Source: Paraflavitalea devenefica (lineage in GTDB: Bacteria > Bacteroidota > Bacteroidia > Chitinophagales > Chitinophagaceae). From it: a stretch of DNA of 64,000 bases. Both the position numbers and the translations under genes were made by a program. The notes below the pieces were generated by a model. It ran no database searches. It had not been told where the DNA came from and worked only from the letters and a program-made list of their open reading frames with translations. The stretch is from assembly GCF_011759375.1 (NCBI RefSeq), contig NZ_JAARML010000001.1, positions 744,001 through 808,000 of the forward strand. Direction: 5' to 3'. Positions 17,201-25,085 of this stretch are shown in pieces. How positions within the stretch are numbered: position 1 is the first letter of the stretch; each line of letters begins with the position of its first letter.

Positions 17201-17222
17201 ACGATAAGATCGCTTTTCTCAT
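14202..17222 (-). CDS. SusC/RagA-family TonB-dependent outer-membrane transporter
   Basis: The 1006-aa product starts with a signal peptide (MRKAILSLLCVALGLGQLSA) and a carboxypeptidase-regulatory-like domain (about 25-105, ISGKVTDSKGAPIPNASV). The plug domain follows (about 115-230) with the family segment GNFTQLLQGKATGVQ and GSINASNEPLILLDGIPI. The 22-strand barrel fills the rest, ending in an aromatic residue (RAITFGIDVRF). It imports SusD-captured substrate with energy from TonB-ExbBD. Its leader of about 380 nt holds a 51-codon frame. Confidence 0.97.
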   Translation of the reverse strand: MRKAILSLLCVALGLGQLSAQTRMISGKVTDSKGAPIPNASVLEKGTSTGTVTKDDGTYSLGISQNARILVISSIGMAPQEVSIGSKNVINATLQPVENSLTEVVVVGYQTLKRSEVAGAVATVGGKELAQKPIGNFTQLLQGKATGVQVTGQSGRPGAAGYIRVRGTGSINASNEPLILLDGIPISSVSYSLLNPNDIDDVNILKDAASQAIYGSRAANGVIVITSKKGRGKPEIRYSFQYGRSKAQELKNIDLMNSRQKLEYEFGAGQSNPILDSMITNRVTAGALPAGSTLFNLTPAQREALWSLAESRGAGDWGDYLLQDGTLTSHEIAVSGSGEKVKYYFSLNKSDNEGVSYGSFWNKTGGRLNVEYNALDWFKIGTNTGVTYSKENNVRSLFNTQSAYMALFAFNPYEPVRMPDGTYNNTHTGYSPIEGTDKNPSLLNRLSTFSTFYGEAKFFDHLTLRSQVGINYNTLQQENYLMPGSNLAAILGYNQKGDAGNWDFTYVVTNTAAWQQTLADVHSFTVMAGQEFTKNKFYSWSLAGRAMPTPDVNTVDNAGSAQTATTSRSDWALSSFFGNISYDYDKKYFLTLSGRRDGSSRFGANKRYANFWAVGASWDILKENFIKVDFISALRLRASIGTAGTVPSGLYDNLPTYTFTTKYRDLPSAIPLRLENADLTWEENKNYDLGLDFGFLNNRITGSFDFYNKKTNGLIYPKNVSLTTGFANYASNIGTIRNSGYEISLNGDLIRRKDLTVSLFAKYTNNDNKVLDLYSDNVPQTLSRFKEGEPLYTYFMVRWAGVNPANGKNLYYKADGSLTETYAASDAVLLSGKSPNVKFYGSFGANVSYKGFDLSAEFYYSGGNYIMNYIYQNGASDGESIADNQFTDATNYWKKPGDVVPFANLNDRTQRVTYDTDKYLEKGDYVSLRDVTLGYTMPAAIAQKLKFVKSIRLYTQGTNLWIGTKFRGLPEVGEANGESTLVSPGLYNLYAQPQLRAITFGIDVRF

Positions 17223-17390
17223 GAACAGTTTTTTAGATTTAAAAACAATAAAGAATTAAATGATACTCATAACCATGTATTGTAGCGAAAATCGGCTATA
17301 CATACAAAGGCCCTGTAAGATCAGGTGACCGGAACAGTTGTCAAAAATGCCGTGGCATCTATCAACTGAACTGCCTTGATCTTTTAAGCC

Positions 17391-17546
17391 TTAACAGACG
17401 TTTGCTATTTGTATCCTTAAACAATGAGAGGAATTGCTGCAACCGGGATGCGGCTGATAATAATTATTGGCAGCTAATGGTGGAGAAACGGCATTGTCAC
17501 TATGAGGGTTGACCAACAATGACAATTGCAGAGCAATCTTTCTCAT
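17391..17546 (-). CDS. Possible 51-aa leader peptide upstream of susC
   Basis: An ATG frame in the susC leader encodes 51 residues: it begins MRKIALQLSLLVNPHSDN, and ends with a stretch rich in Pro, His and Cys (YYQPHPGCSNSSHCLRIQ). It lies about 170 bases before susC and 60 bases after the candidate promoter. There is no Shine-Dalgarno sequence, which is normal for this phylum. It might be a translated leader that controls susC, or a chance frame; I have no family for it. Confidence 0.3.
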   Translation of the reverse strand: MRKIALQLSLLVNPHSDNAVSPPLAANNYYQPHPGCSNSSHCLRIQIANVC

Positions 17547-17610
17547 GATTTAAGTTTGGGTTTCTTTATGCGATTGTGACTACAAACACAAATTAGTATG
17601 CCTTAGACAG

Positions 17611-17618
17611 CAAAAGTA
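17611..17618 (-). promoter_or_regulatory. Candidate -7 box of the susC operon
   Basis: On the minus strand the sequence reads TACTTTTG, a TAnnTTTG match. Transcription from here would give a leader of about 380 nt. Confidence 0.4.
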
Positions 17619-17750
17619 ATATACAAGCTGCGTAAAATACATTTTTTTAATGCAGGGATGCATTTTTTAATACATTAAAGGTCAACTTGATAAGTTCGTT
17701 TGTCCTAACACTTCTGATTAAACCGCCATACTCATGGTTTACCATTAGTA

Positions 17751-17777
17751 ATTGTACGTTTTTAGGATTCGTACAAT
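17751..17777. promoter_or_regulatory. Operator-like inverted repeat
   Basis: ATTGTACG at 17751 and CGTACAAT at 17770 form a perfect 8-bp inverted repeat with an 11-base spacer, about 135 bases upstream of the susC promoter candidate. It may bind a dimeric regulator; the regulator is not known. Confidence 0.35.
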
Positions 17778-17875
17778 ACCGTGAATGTGTTTTTATAACG
17801 CTAACAGTACCCACGTATACCTTATTAACGCCCTTCCACAGGCGAAATATTAAGAATCAATTATATGAATAAAAG

Positions 17876-17902
17876 AAGCCGGCAAGGTTCATTTGCCGGC
17901 TT
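17876..17902 (-). terminator. Terminator of the MMPL gene
   Basis: A perfect 10-bp stem (AAGCCGGCAA / TTGCCGGCTT) lies 25 bases past the stop; on the minus strand it is followed by CTTTTATT. Confidence 0.8.
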
Positions 17903-17927
17903 ATAAACTGTTTCCAGGTAATATTAT

Positions 17928-20282
17928 TTATTGCTTGCGCTCTTTTTTTACAAAAGTCATGAGCAAGGTAGGCAGGAAGATGAGGTTGGTAAGGGTAGCC
18001 AGTACCAGGGTGAGGGAAGTAAGCCACCCCAATGCCTGGGTGCCCCCAAATGCACTAAAACAGAAGATGACAAACCCTGCAATAAGCACCAGTGAGGTAT
18101 AGATGATGCTGATACCCGTTTTATGAATGGTGCTGATGACTATTTCCTGCGGGGATTTATCACTGCCCTGCAGCTCCTGTTTATAGTTGACCAGGAAGCG
18201 GATGGTAATGTCAATGGCAATACCAAGGGCTACCGAGAATACCAATACGGTAGAAGGTTTAATGGCCACGCCGGTCCAGCCCATTACCCCGGCGGTAATG
18301 ATGAGCGGAATGATGTTCGGCACGAGCGAACACAAGAGGATCTTAAAGGACCTGAAGAGGTACAACATACAAAGGGCGATGAGCAGGAAGGCCCAGCCTA
18401 TACTTTCTTTGAGTCCATTGATGATGAAGGCACTGCCTTCGAGGAAGGTTACAGTAGTGCCGGTAAATTCAACCTGGTACCTGGCTGTATCGAATAACTG
18501 GCTGCTTTTGTTCTGTATAGACTGAATGAGCTCGGGCAAACGCTTGCTGCCCACATCGGCCATGTTCACACTGACACGGGTACGCTGGCGGGTACTGTCC
18601 ATGAAAGAACGCACCACCCGTGTAAAGTTGTTTTGTTTGCCTGTGCTGTCTTCGGCTTTGCTGCCCAGGTACTGGGCCAGGAAACCGATGTCGAAGCTGG
18701 TGGGCAGGCCATATTGTACGCTATCTCCCTCATAGTAAGCCTGCCGGGCAAATTTCAGCCCCTCCACAATGGAGAGCGGCCGCGCCATTTCCGGCTGGGC
18801 AGTGATGAAAGCCGAGAGGGAATCAATTTTACCAAAGGTTTGCAGCATGTTGGCCCGGAGCCCGTTCTTCCTTTTGGTATCTACCACTATTTCCAGTGGC
18901 ATGACGCCCTTAAAGTGCTTTTCAAAGAATTTGAGGTCGGTATAGATCTTATCTGTTTTGGGCAGGTCATCCACCATGAAGCCCTCTGAACGAAGGCGGA
19001 AGATGCCGGCCACTGCCGCTATGAGCAGCACGCCGGTAACGAGGTAGATGATGGCACGGTGACTTACCGACCATATTTCCAGCCTGTCCAATACAGAGAG
19101 CAACCATTTGTTATCGAGGTAACGGGTATGACGTGATTTGGGCGGCGGCAAAAAGCTCAATACTACCGGAATAAATATGATGGAAATGAAGAAGAGGGCC
19201 ATGATGTTGATCCCTGCCACAAATCCAAATTCTTTGAGCACCGCACTTTTGGTGAGCGCAAATACACCAAAACCGATGGCGGCCGCAATGTTACAGAAGA
19301 GCGTTACAATGCCCATGCGGCTGATCATTTCAGTAAGAGCTGTATGTTTCCTGGTCGCCGGATCGGCAATATGCGCCGTATCATTCCAGGCCGTATGAAA
19401 TTTGTTTAAGAAGTAGATACAGTTGGGAATACCTATGACCACCACCAGCGGGGGTATGAGGGCATTGAGGATGGTGATTTTATACCCCATGAGCACCATG
19501 GTGCCCAGGCTCCATAGTACACCAATGATGACCACCGCCAGCGAGAGGCCCATGGCGCTGAAGCTGCGAAAAGAGATGAGCAGCAGGATAGCCGACAGGA
19601 TGATAGACCCCAGCAGGAACCATTGCATTTCCCGGGCTACCTTGGTAGCAATGTTGGTGCGCACCAGCGGCAGGCCGCTGTAATGCATTTCTATGGTGTG
19701 CTTTTTGCCAAAAGCATCGCCTACTTTTATGATATCTGCCACTACATCATTCCGCTTTTTTGAATTGAGCACGTCTTTGTTGATGCGGATACCTATTAAG
19801 TAAGCTGATGTAGCCGGATTGTATAGTAATCCCTGGTAGAAAGGCAGGCTGTGGAAAACGGCCACACTGCTGTCAATAGCAGCCTGAGACAGCGGACCGG
19901 GGGGAAATACCGGTGACGGATTGAGTTTTTCAGCCGCAGAATCCCTGAGCAGGTTGGTAGCAGCCGGCACGTTTAATACATCTTCTACCGCCTGCACTTT
20001 TTTCAGGTCGGCCACGAGGGCCACGTAGTCATTGAATATTTTTTCGGTGAATAGTTGTTCTGTTTGCACACCAATGACGAGCAGGTTGCCATCTTCTCCA
20101 AACTGCTGGCGGAATGCCTGGTAGGCCTGGTATTTGGGATTGTCGGTGGGGATGGCCCTGGTAAATTCATAGCTCAACTGCACTTTGATAGCATGCCAGG
20201 TCATGAAACCGGTAACGGCCAGTAACAGAAAAAGTAATGTCCAGCGGAATCGTAGTATAAAACGTGCAAGGCTTCCCCACAT
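17928..20282 (-). CDS. MMPL/RND-family exporter
   Basis: The 784-aa product has the RND build in two halves: a membrane helix at about 10-30, a periplasmic loop of about 170 residues, five helices (from about 215, GSIILSAILLLISFRSF), then a second helix-loop-helices unit ending at about 775. Proteins of this type move lipids, hopanoids or hydrophobic compounds by proton-motive force; the substrate cannot be told. The protein is shorter than AcrB-type pumps (about 1030) and has no adjacent membrane-fusion or outer-membrane partner. Confidence 0.88.
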   Translation of the reverse strand: MWGSLARFILRFRWTLLFLLLAVTGFMTWHAIKVQLSYEFTRAIPTDNPKYQAYQAFRQQFGEDGNLLVIGVQTEQLFTEKIFNDYVALVADLKKVQAVEDVLNVPAATNLLRDSAAEKLNPSPVFPPGPLSQAAIDSSVAVFHSLPFYQGLLYNPATSAYLIGIRINKDVLNSKKRNDVVADIIKVGDAFGKKHTIEMHYSGLPLVRTNIATKVAREMQWFLLGSIILSAILLLISFRSFSAMGLSLAVVIIGVLWSLGTMVLMGYKITILNALIPPLVVVIGIPNCIYFLNKFHTAWNDTAHIADPATRKHTALTEMISRMGIVTLFCNIAAAIGFGVFALTKSAVLKEFGFVAGINIMALFFISIIFIPVVLSFLPPPKSRHTRYLDNKWLLSVLDRLEIWSVSHRAIIYLVTGVLLIAAVAGIFRLRSEGFMVDDLPKTDKIYTDLKFFEKHFKGVMPLEIVVDTKRKNGLRANMLQTFGKIDSLSAFITAQPEMARPLSIVEGLKFARQAYYEGDSVQYGLPTSFDIGFLAQYLGSKAEDSTGKQNNFTRVVRSFMDSTRQRTRVSVNMADVGSKRLPELIQSIQNKSSQLFDTARYQVEFTGTTVTFLEGSAFIINGLKESIGWAFLLIALCMLYLFRSFKILLCSLVPNIIPLIITAGVMGWTGVAIKPSTVLVFSVALGIAIDITIRFLVNYKQELQGSDKSPQEIVISTIHKTGISIIYTSLVLIAGFVIFCFSAFGGTQALGWLTSLTLVLATLTNLIFLPTLLMTFVKKERKQ

Positions 20283-20303
20283 GAGTGATCAACGATTTAA
20301 GAT

Positions 20304-20332
20304 CCGCAGAGTCCCCTGCGGGAGACGCTGCG
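20304..20332. repeat. Palindromic repeat CCGCAGAGTC type, copy 1
   Basis: The unit begins CCGCAGAGTCCCCTGCGGG and ends GACGCTGCG. Copies 2 and 3 lie at 20426-20455 and 39863-39889. Confidence 0.7.
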
Positions 20333-20425
20333 TAGAATGGAATAATAACGGTCAAATCTCACTTACAAGTATGCTTTGGTGGCCCGCCTGCGACCTTAGC
20401 CGGGAAGGCGGAAAGGCGGGAAGAC

Positions 20426-20455
20426 CCGCAGAGTCCCCTGCGGGAGACTCTGCGG
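20426..20455. repeat. Palindromic repeat CCGCAGAGTC type, copy 2
   Basis: CCGCAGAGTC and GACTCTGCGG are perfect 10-base arms around CCCTGCGGGA. It lies 94 bases after copy 1, in the same orientation, in the gap between the MMPL gene and porZ. Confidence 0.75.
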
Positions 20456-20538
20456 AGAATAAAAGGCGAGGGCAAAGAAAGTTAATTTGATGGGATTAAT
20501 GAAGTTTTGGCCCGTTTAATTGGTTGGTTTCATTGAAT

Positions 20539-20546
20539 TAACTTTG
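20539..20546 (+). promoter_or_regulatory. Candidate -7 box of porZ
   Basis: TAACTTTG ends six bases before the ATG at 20553, so the transcript would be nearly leaderless. TTG sequences near 20515-20525 are at about the right distance for a -33 element. Confidence 0.5.
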
Positions 20547-20552
20547 AGTTAT

Positions 20553-22853
20553 ATGCCAATACGCATTTTCGCTTTTTATTGCCTGGTATTCCTTTTTCCT
20601 GTCCCTTTACTGAGCCAGACGCCGCCCATCGGTCAATGGAGAGATCACCTGCCCTATCACCAGGCCACCCAGGTAGCCGCTTCTGCCGACCGGATATGGT
20701 GCGCTACCCCCTGGAGCATTTTTTCTATCGATATAGCAGATCATACTATCGAACGCTACAGCAAGGTGAACGGGCTGTATGAAACCGGCGTAAGCGCCCT
20801 GGGCCTTTCTGCAACAAGCAATAAGCTGGTGGTAGCGTATTATAACAGTCGCCTTGATGTATTAGAAGATAATGCCATTCATGCGATTGATGCGATTCAG
20901 CACTCTTCCCAGACGGGCGATAAAACGATTTACCACATTTTTCCTTACCAGCAAGCCGCTTACCTGAGCACTGGCATCGGCATTATTGTGATTAACCTGG
21001 AGAAGTATGAGGTAAAAGATACGTATGTGATTGGCAATACCGGCAATAAGGTGCGGGTGAATGCAGTCACTGCCGACGGGCAATTTTTTTATGCAGCCAC
21101 CGCAGAAGGATTAAAGAAAGCGCCTGTTAGCAGCAACAACTTATCGGATTTCCGCAACTGGCAACTCATTTCCGGTATGAATGGGTTAAGCGCTGGCTCT
21201 GTACAATCGGTCGTGGTATTTCAAAATAACTTAGTAGCCCTGAAGAATGATTCTTTGTTCAGGTTAATGAATAGTACCTGGAACTTTATGTATGCCAGCG
21301 CAGGAAAGATCAATAGTATGACTGTTTCCGGCGGCAAGCTGTTGCTAAGTGAAACACTGCCTGCTACCGGCCGGGTAGTGTCGCTTTCCGCACAGGGCAA
21401 TATTGACGCCCTGATGGAGGATGGCCGGTTTACCCCACATCCGAAGCAGGCCGTTTTTGCCGCCGGCCATTACTGGATTGCCGATACGCTGAGCGGCTTA
21501 TCGAGGTATACGGGCAATGGTTTTGATTCTTTTATTCCCAACTCTCCCTACTCCATTGCCACAGGCGCCCTGCAGGTATATAATGATATGCTTTGGGCAG
21601 GCGCCGGCGCAGTAACTGCCAACTGGGAACCTGCCAATAATAAAGATGGTCTGTATGGATTTACCCATGATGACTGGGCGAATGTGAACACCCGTAACGT
21701 TCCCCTGATGGATAGTTTTCCGGATGTGGTGGCTGTGGCTGCTGACCCTGCTGCGGATGGAAGTGTATGGGCAGGATCGTTTGGCGGCGGCCTGCTTCAT
21801 TTTAAACCCGGCTCGCCCCAGGTTTATAAACAAAACGCTCCCCTGCTGCCAGCTTATTTTGCCCCTGGCAGTTACCGGGTCAGCGGACTGGCATTTGATA
21901 CAGACAATAATTTATGGATAGCCAATTATGGCGGTCTTCAACCGATTGCCGTGAGGAAGCAGGATGGCACCTGGCGCAACTTTTTTATACCCTATTCTGT
22001 TCCGGAGAATGCCGTATCACAAATCGTTATTGATGATGTGAACCAAAAGTGGATCGTATCTCCCAAGGGCAATGGCCTGTTTTGCTTTCATCATGGCCAA
22101 ACGATTGACAATCCCGGTGATGACCAGTGGAAATGGTACCGCGCCGGCCGGGGCAACGGCAATCTGCCCGATAATGAGGTACTGAGTATAGCGAAGGATA
22201 AGAATGGTTTTATATGGATCGGCACCCGCCAGGGCATCGGTATTGTTCAATGTCCGCAGGAAGTGTTTACGGCGGCGGGGTGTGAAGCAGTTTTGCCGGT
22301 GGTGCAGCAGGACAATTTTGCCGGCTACCTGTTTAGCGATGAACAGGTGCAAAGTATTGCTGTAGATGGCGCCGACCGGAAGTGGATCGGCACTCAGCAC
22401 GGGGTGTGGCTGATCAGTGCCGATGGGGCTAAAACAATTGCCCGGTTTACTACTGAAAACAGCCCGCTGGTGAGTGATGATGTACGGCAGATCGCCATTG
22501 ATGGCCATAGCGGAGAAGTATTTTTTGCCACGGCTAAAGGTATTTGCTCTTTTAGGAGCACCGCCACTGAAGGCACTGCCACGAATAGTAATGTGTTGGT
22601 ATTTCCCAATCCTGTGCCGCCCGGTTATACAGGCACGATCGCTGTACGCGGCGTAGCGAATAATGCCCTTGTGAAGATAGCAGAGCTGGATGGCCGCCTG
22701 GTATACCAAACCAGAGCCCTGGGCGGACAGGCGGTATGGAACGGAAAGGATTATAAAGGAAGAACGATCTCGACAGGCGTATACCTGGTGCTGGTGAGCG
22801 ATGACAATAAGAAAGAGAAAACGGTTGCTAAAATTGTATTTGTAAAGCAATGA
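20553..22853 (+). CDS. porZ: Type IX secretion system component PorZ
   Basis: The 766-aa product starts with a signal peptide (MPIRIFAFYCLVFLF, cut near LLSQT) and the family opening IGQWRDHLPYHQATQVAASA, then two beta-propellers (about 25-670) with repeats such as NEVLSIAKDKNGFIWIGTRQ. A C-terminal type A sorting-like domain follows (about 690-766, VFPNPVPPGYTG to GVYLVLVSDDNKKEK). PorZ is part of the surface attachment complex of the type IX system and binds A-LPS in Porphyromonas. The longer frame from 20520 would begin before the promoter box. Its stop overlaps recO by four bases. Confidence 0.88.
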   Translation: MPIRIFAFYCLVFLFPVPLLSQTPPIGQWRDHLPYHQATQVAASADRIWCATPWSIFSIDIADHTIERYSKVNGLYETGVSALGLSATSNKLVVAYYNSRLDVLEDNAIHAIDAIQHSSQTGDKTIYHIFPYQQAAYLSTGIGIIVINLEKYEVKDTYVIGNTGNKVRVNAVTADGQFFYAATAEGLKKAPVSSNNLSDFRNWQLISGMNGLSAGSVQSVVVFQNNLVALKNDSLFRLMNSTWNFMYASAGKINSMTVSGGKLLLSETLPATGRVVSLSAQGNIDALMEDGRFTPHPKQAVFAAGHYWIADTLSGLSRYTGNGFDSFIPNSPYSIATGALQVYNDMLWAGAGAVTANWEPANNKDGLYGFTHDDWANVNTRNVPLMDSFPDVVAVAADPAADGSVWAGSFGGGLLHFKPGSPQVYKQNAPLLPAYFAPGSYRVSGLAFDTDNNLWIANYGGLQPIAVRKQDGTWRNFFIPYSVPENAVSQIVIDDVNQKWIVSPKGNGLFCFHHGQTIDNPGDDQWKWYRAGRGNGNLPDNEVLSIAKDKNGFIWIGTRQGIGIVQCPQEVFTAAGCEAVLPVVQQDNFAGYLFSDEQVQSIAVDGADRKWIGTQHGVWLISADGAKTIARFTTENSPLVSDDVRQIAIDGHSGEVFFATAKGICSFRSTATEGTATNSNVLVFPNPVPPGYTGTIAVRGVANNALVKIAELDGRLVYQTRALGGQAVWNGKDYKGRTISTGVYLVLVSDDNKKEKTVAKIVFVKQ

Positions 22854-23587
22854 TCCACTCCACAAAAGGTATTGTATTGAGAACGGTTAAGTATGGTGAT
22901 ACCAGCCTTATTGTGACCATTTATACCGAACTGTTCGGCATACAATCTTACCTGGTGAATGGCGTAAGGATCTCTACGAAGAAAGGGCCTGGTAAAGCCA
23001 ACCTGTTCCAGCCCGCCGCTATCCTGGACCTCGTTGTTTATCACCATGAACTAAAGAACCTCCAACGTATTAAGGAGTTCAAATGGGGCACTATTTACCA
23101 ACACCTGTTTTTTAATGTGGTGAAGAATTCAGTAGCCTTGTTTATGGTGGAGCTGTTACAAAAAACACTGAAACAGCCTGAAGCGAATCCCGATCTTTTC
23201 CATTTTATTGAAGATGCCTTTATGCACCTGGATGTGGCCGACGAACATGTTACCGGCAATTTTGCCCTGTTCTTTGCCCTGCACCTGACGAGTTTTTACG
23301 GATTCCGGTTTAGTGATGATTATACAGAAGCAACTCCCTTTCTTGACCTGCAGGAAGGCGAATTTGTACACGACCATCCTATCCATCCTTATTTCCTGCA
23401 AGGCCAATATAGTTTTATTACTTCCCAGTTGCTGAAGGTGATGCAGCCGCATGAGTTGAAGGAGATACGCCTGAACCAGGAAACAAGGAGGATCTTACTG
23501 CAGGCCTACCAAACTTTTTATGCCCTGCATGTAGCTGATTTTGGCGTACTAAAAACGCTGCCGGTGCTGCAGGAAGTTCTTTCTTAA
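22850..23587 (+). CDS. recO: DNA repair protein RecO
   Basis: The 245-aa product has the N-terminal OB fold (IHSTKGIVLRTVKYGDTSLI, VNGVRISTKKGPGKANLFQP) and the helical C-terminal region. RecO works with RecR to load RecA on single-stranded DNA coated with SSB. The cysteine zinc motif found in some RecO proteins is not visible, as is common in this phylum. Its ATG overlaps the porZ stop (ATGA), so translation is probably coupled. Confidence 0.9.
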   Translation: MIHSTKGIVLRTVKYGDTSLIVTIYTELFGIQSYLVNGVRISTKKGPGKANLFQPAAILDLVVYHHELKNLQRIKEFKWGTIYQHLFFNVVKNSVALFMVELLQKTLKQPEANPDLFHFIEDAFMHLDVADEHVTGNFALFFALHLTSFYGFRFSDDYTEATPFLDLQEGEFVHDHPIHPYFLQGQYSFITSQLLKVMQPHELKEIRLNQETRRILLQAYQTFYALHVADFGVLKTLPVLQEVLS

Positions 23588-23600
23588 TATCAGGGTAGCC

Positions 23601-23615
23601 CCCCGCAAAGCGGGG
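23601..23615. repeat. Short palindrome CCCCGC-AAA-GCGGGG
   Basis: A perfect hairpin after recO, without a T-run. The flanks AGCC and GGCT extend the symmetry imperfectly. Confidence 0.5.
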
Positions 23616-23715
23616 CAGGCTCTACGGGGCACAAATACATTGTTGAATGTTTTTCTACAAAGCGGTAGTCCCTACGGGACAGCGCTCTTCGACGAGTTCC
23701 TTTAGACAACAGCAA

Positions 23716-23754
23716 AGCCAGAGGCTTTGAAATAGCCGTCACCAGCCAGAGGCT
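23716..23754. repeat. Two AGCCAGAGGCT palindromes
   Basis: AGCC-AGA-GGCT occurs at 23716-23726 and again at 23744-23754. The same 11-mer occurs at 26160-26170. Confidence 0.6.
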
Positions 23755-23769
23755 GGCGACTGAAGAAGA

Positions 23770-24936
23770 TTATAATAACCGCTGCACGCCGCTCAGATCA
23801 TGCTCCAATAGTAATACGCCTGGTGTTTTTCCTTTTTCAAAGCTGCCAAAACGGTCCTGGATGTTCAATGCTTTTGCGCCATTGAGGGTGGCCCATTGTA
23901 ATCCTTCCTCCAGGGGAATAGCGGGATAGTGTTGCTGTAAGGTCTTTAATTCGGCTAAAATGCTTAACTGGTGGTTGGAAGCCAGGCTGTCGGTACCCAT
24001 TACGATGGCTACCTCATAACGACGCAGCAAATCAATGTCCGGCAGCCCATTGCCAATATACAGGTTGGCATTAGGACACAAACAAAAATGGCAATCCGGG
24101 AGCAGGGCTTGCCGCCTTTGGATAAATTGCAGGTCTTCCTCACTGGTCATTACATTATGTACCAATATGATTGATTCCCCGGCATGGAACCGGCCCAGGC
24201 AGGTTTGCAGGCTGCTTTTACCATCCGGCTTATAAAATGAAATGTCGAGCCCGAGGGCTTCATATAAACGATTAAAACCGCCTGTCCCGGTCCTGAAGAA
24301 TTCTTCTTCCTCCCTGCTCTCCTGGTTGTGCATGGTGAACAGGTCATCCTCTGCGAAATCAGTGATGAGCTGAAAGAGGGGACGGGAAACGGAATAAGGG
24401 GCATGAGGGACCATGGAGTTATTTTTGGCCCCCGGCCCGGCAGCCTCACTGAATTGTTCCCATATTGTCAGGGCTTTATGGAACCGGTCACCGGCAGTAG
24501 CCGGCACGAAGCCGGTAGCTTCAATAAAGTTGTGGTAATATAACCGTTGGTGCTGTTTCTGCGGGAGGGTGTCGGCCGTATTGCAGATATCCCCTACGGC
24601 CACGATACCATTTTGAAACATAGCTGTTTCCGCATCGGCTATGGCCTGCATGACCTGTTGCTCCGGGACGAACCGGCGGCTCATGACGGTCAGCAGGAAG
24701 TTGATCATGCCGGTATGGGGCGGTATGATGCCTTTCAGGTGGCTGAGCTCCAGGTGGCAATGGGCATTGATAAATCCGGGAGAAAGGATGCCCCGGAAAG
24801 CCTGTACATCCTCCCCCGCTTCGCCGGCAGGAAGGATGGCTTCTATCCGGCCTTTCTCATCAGTAACCAGCACCTGGTTATCCAATAACCCGTTGCCGGT
24901 AAATAAATGGTCGGCTGTGAATTTTCTGTACCCCAT
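23770..24936 (-). CDS. Amidohydrolase-superfamily deaminase or hydrolase
   Basis: The 388-aa product has the amidohydrolase metal-site motifs in order: GFINAHCHLELSHLKG (HxH), VPHAPYSVS, ILVHNVM and GTDSLASN. This points to the group that includes SsnA, chlorohydrolases and nucleoside deaminases, which remove amino groups or halides from heterocycles. The exact substrate cannot be told from the sequence. The gene is transcribed away from prfA and has no clear operon partner. Confidence 0.85.
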   Translation of the reverse strand: MGYRKFTADHLFTGNGLLDNQVLVTDEKGRIEAILPAGEAGEDVQAFRGILSPGFINAHCHLELSHLKGIIPPHTGMINFLLTVMSRRFVPEQQVMQAIADAETAMFQNGIVAVGDICNTADTLPQKQHQRLYYHNFIEATGFVPATAGDRFHKALTIWEQFSEAAGPGAKNNSMVPHAPYSVSRPLFQLITDFAEDDLFTMHNQESREEEEFFRTGTGGFNRLYEALGLDISFYKPDGKSSLQTCLGRFHAGESIILVHNVMTSEEDLQFIQRRQALLPDCHFCLCPNANLYIGNGLPDIDLLRRYEVAIVMGTDSLASNHQLSILAELKTLQQHYPAIPLEEGLQWATLNGAKALNIQDRFGSFEKGKTPGVLLLEHDLSGVQRLL

Positions 24937-24953
24937 GTAAAGAATGAAACGAT

Positions 24954-24961
24954 TAACTTTG
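24954..24961 (+). promoter_or_regulatory. Candidate -7 box upstream of prfA
   Basis: TAACTTTG matches the consensus. The leader to prfA would be about 120 nt and contain the heptamer array. Confidence 0.4.
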
Positions 24962-24983
24962 CAAGCCTTTTAAAAGCCCTCAG

Positions 24984-25011
24984 TCAGAAGTCTGAGGTCG
25001 GAAGTCTGAAA
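24984..25011 (+). repeat. Heptamer array, four units (TCnGAAG type)
   Basis: Units read TCAGAAG, TCTGAGG, TCGGAAG and TCTGAAA. The larger array at 29638 is of the same type. Confidence 0.75.
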
Positions 25012-25085
25012 ACAGCATTTTGTCGCTGGCTCCAGACCTTTGGTTCCGGCTTCCTGTTCTATAGGGGCATAAAAATACAGCAAAC

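Larger units (their letters stand above)
17223..17927. other. Gap between susC and the MMPL gene: long leader, operator-like repeat, terminator
   Basis: These 705 bases hold the susC leader with a small frame (17391-17546) and a candidate promoter (17611-17618), an inverted repeat at 17751-17777, and the MMPL terminator at 17876-17902. In the leader, AGATGCCACGGCATTTTTG (minus strand, about 17344-17362) is a weak 4-bp hairpin followed by five Ts. Confidence 0.6.

Noticed and set aside
17344..17362. The hairpin in the susC leader as a firm attenuator
   Set aside because: Its stem is only four base pairs with a four-base loop, too weak to call a terminator.
17687..17872. A 61-codon plus-strand frame near the operator-like repeat
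   Set aside because: No start context and it runs over the inverted repeat; low coding character.
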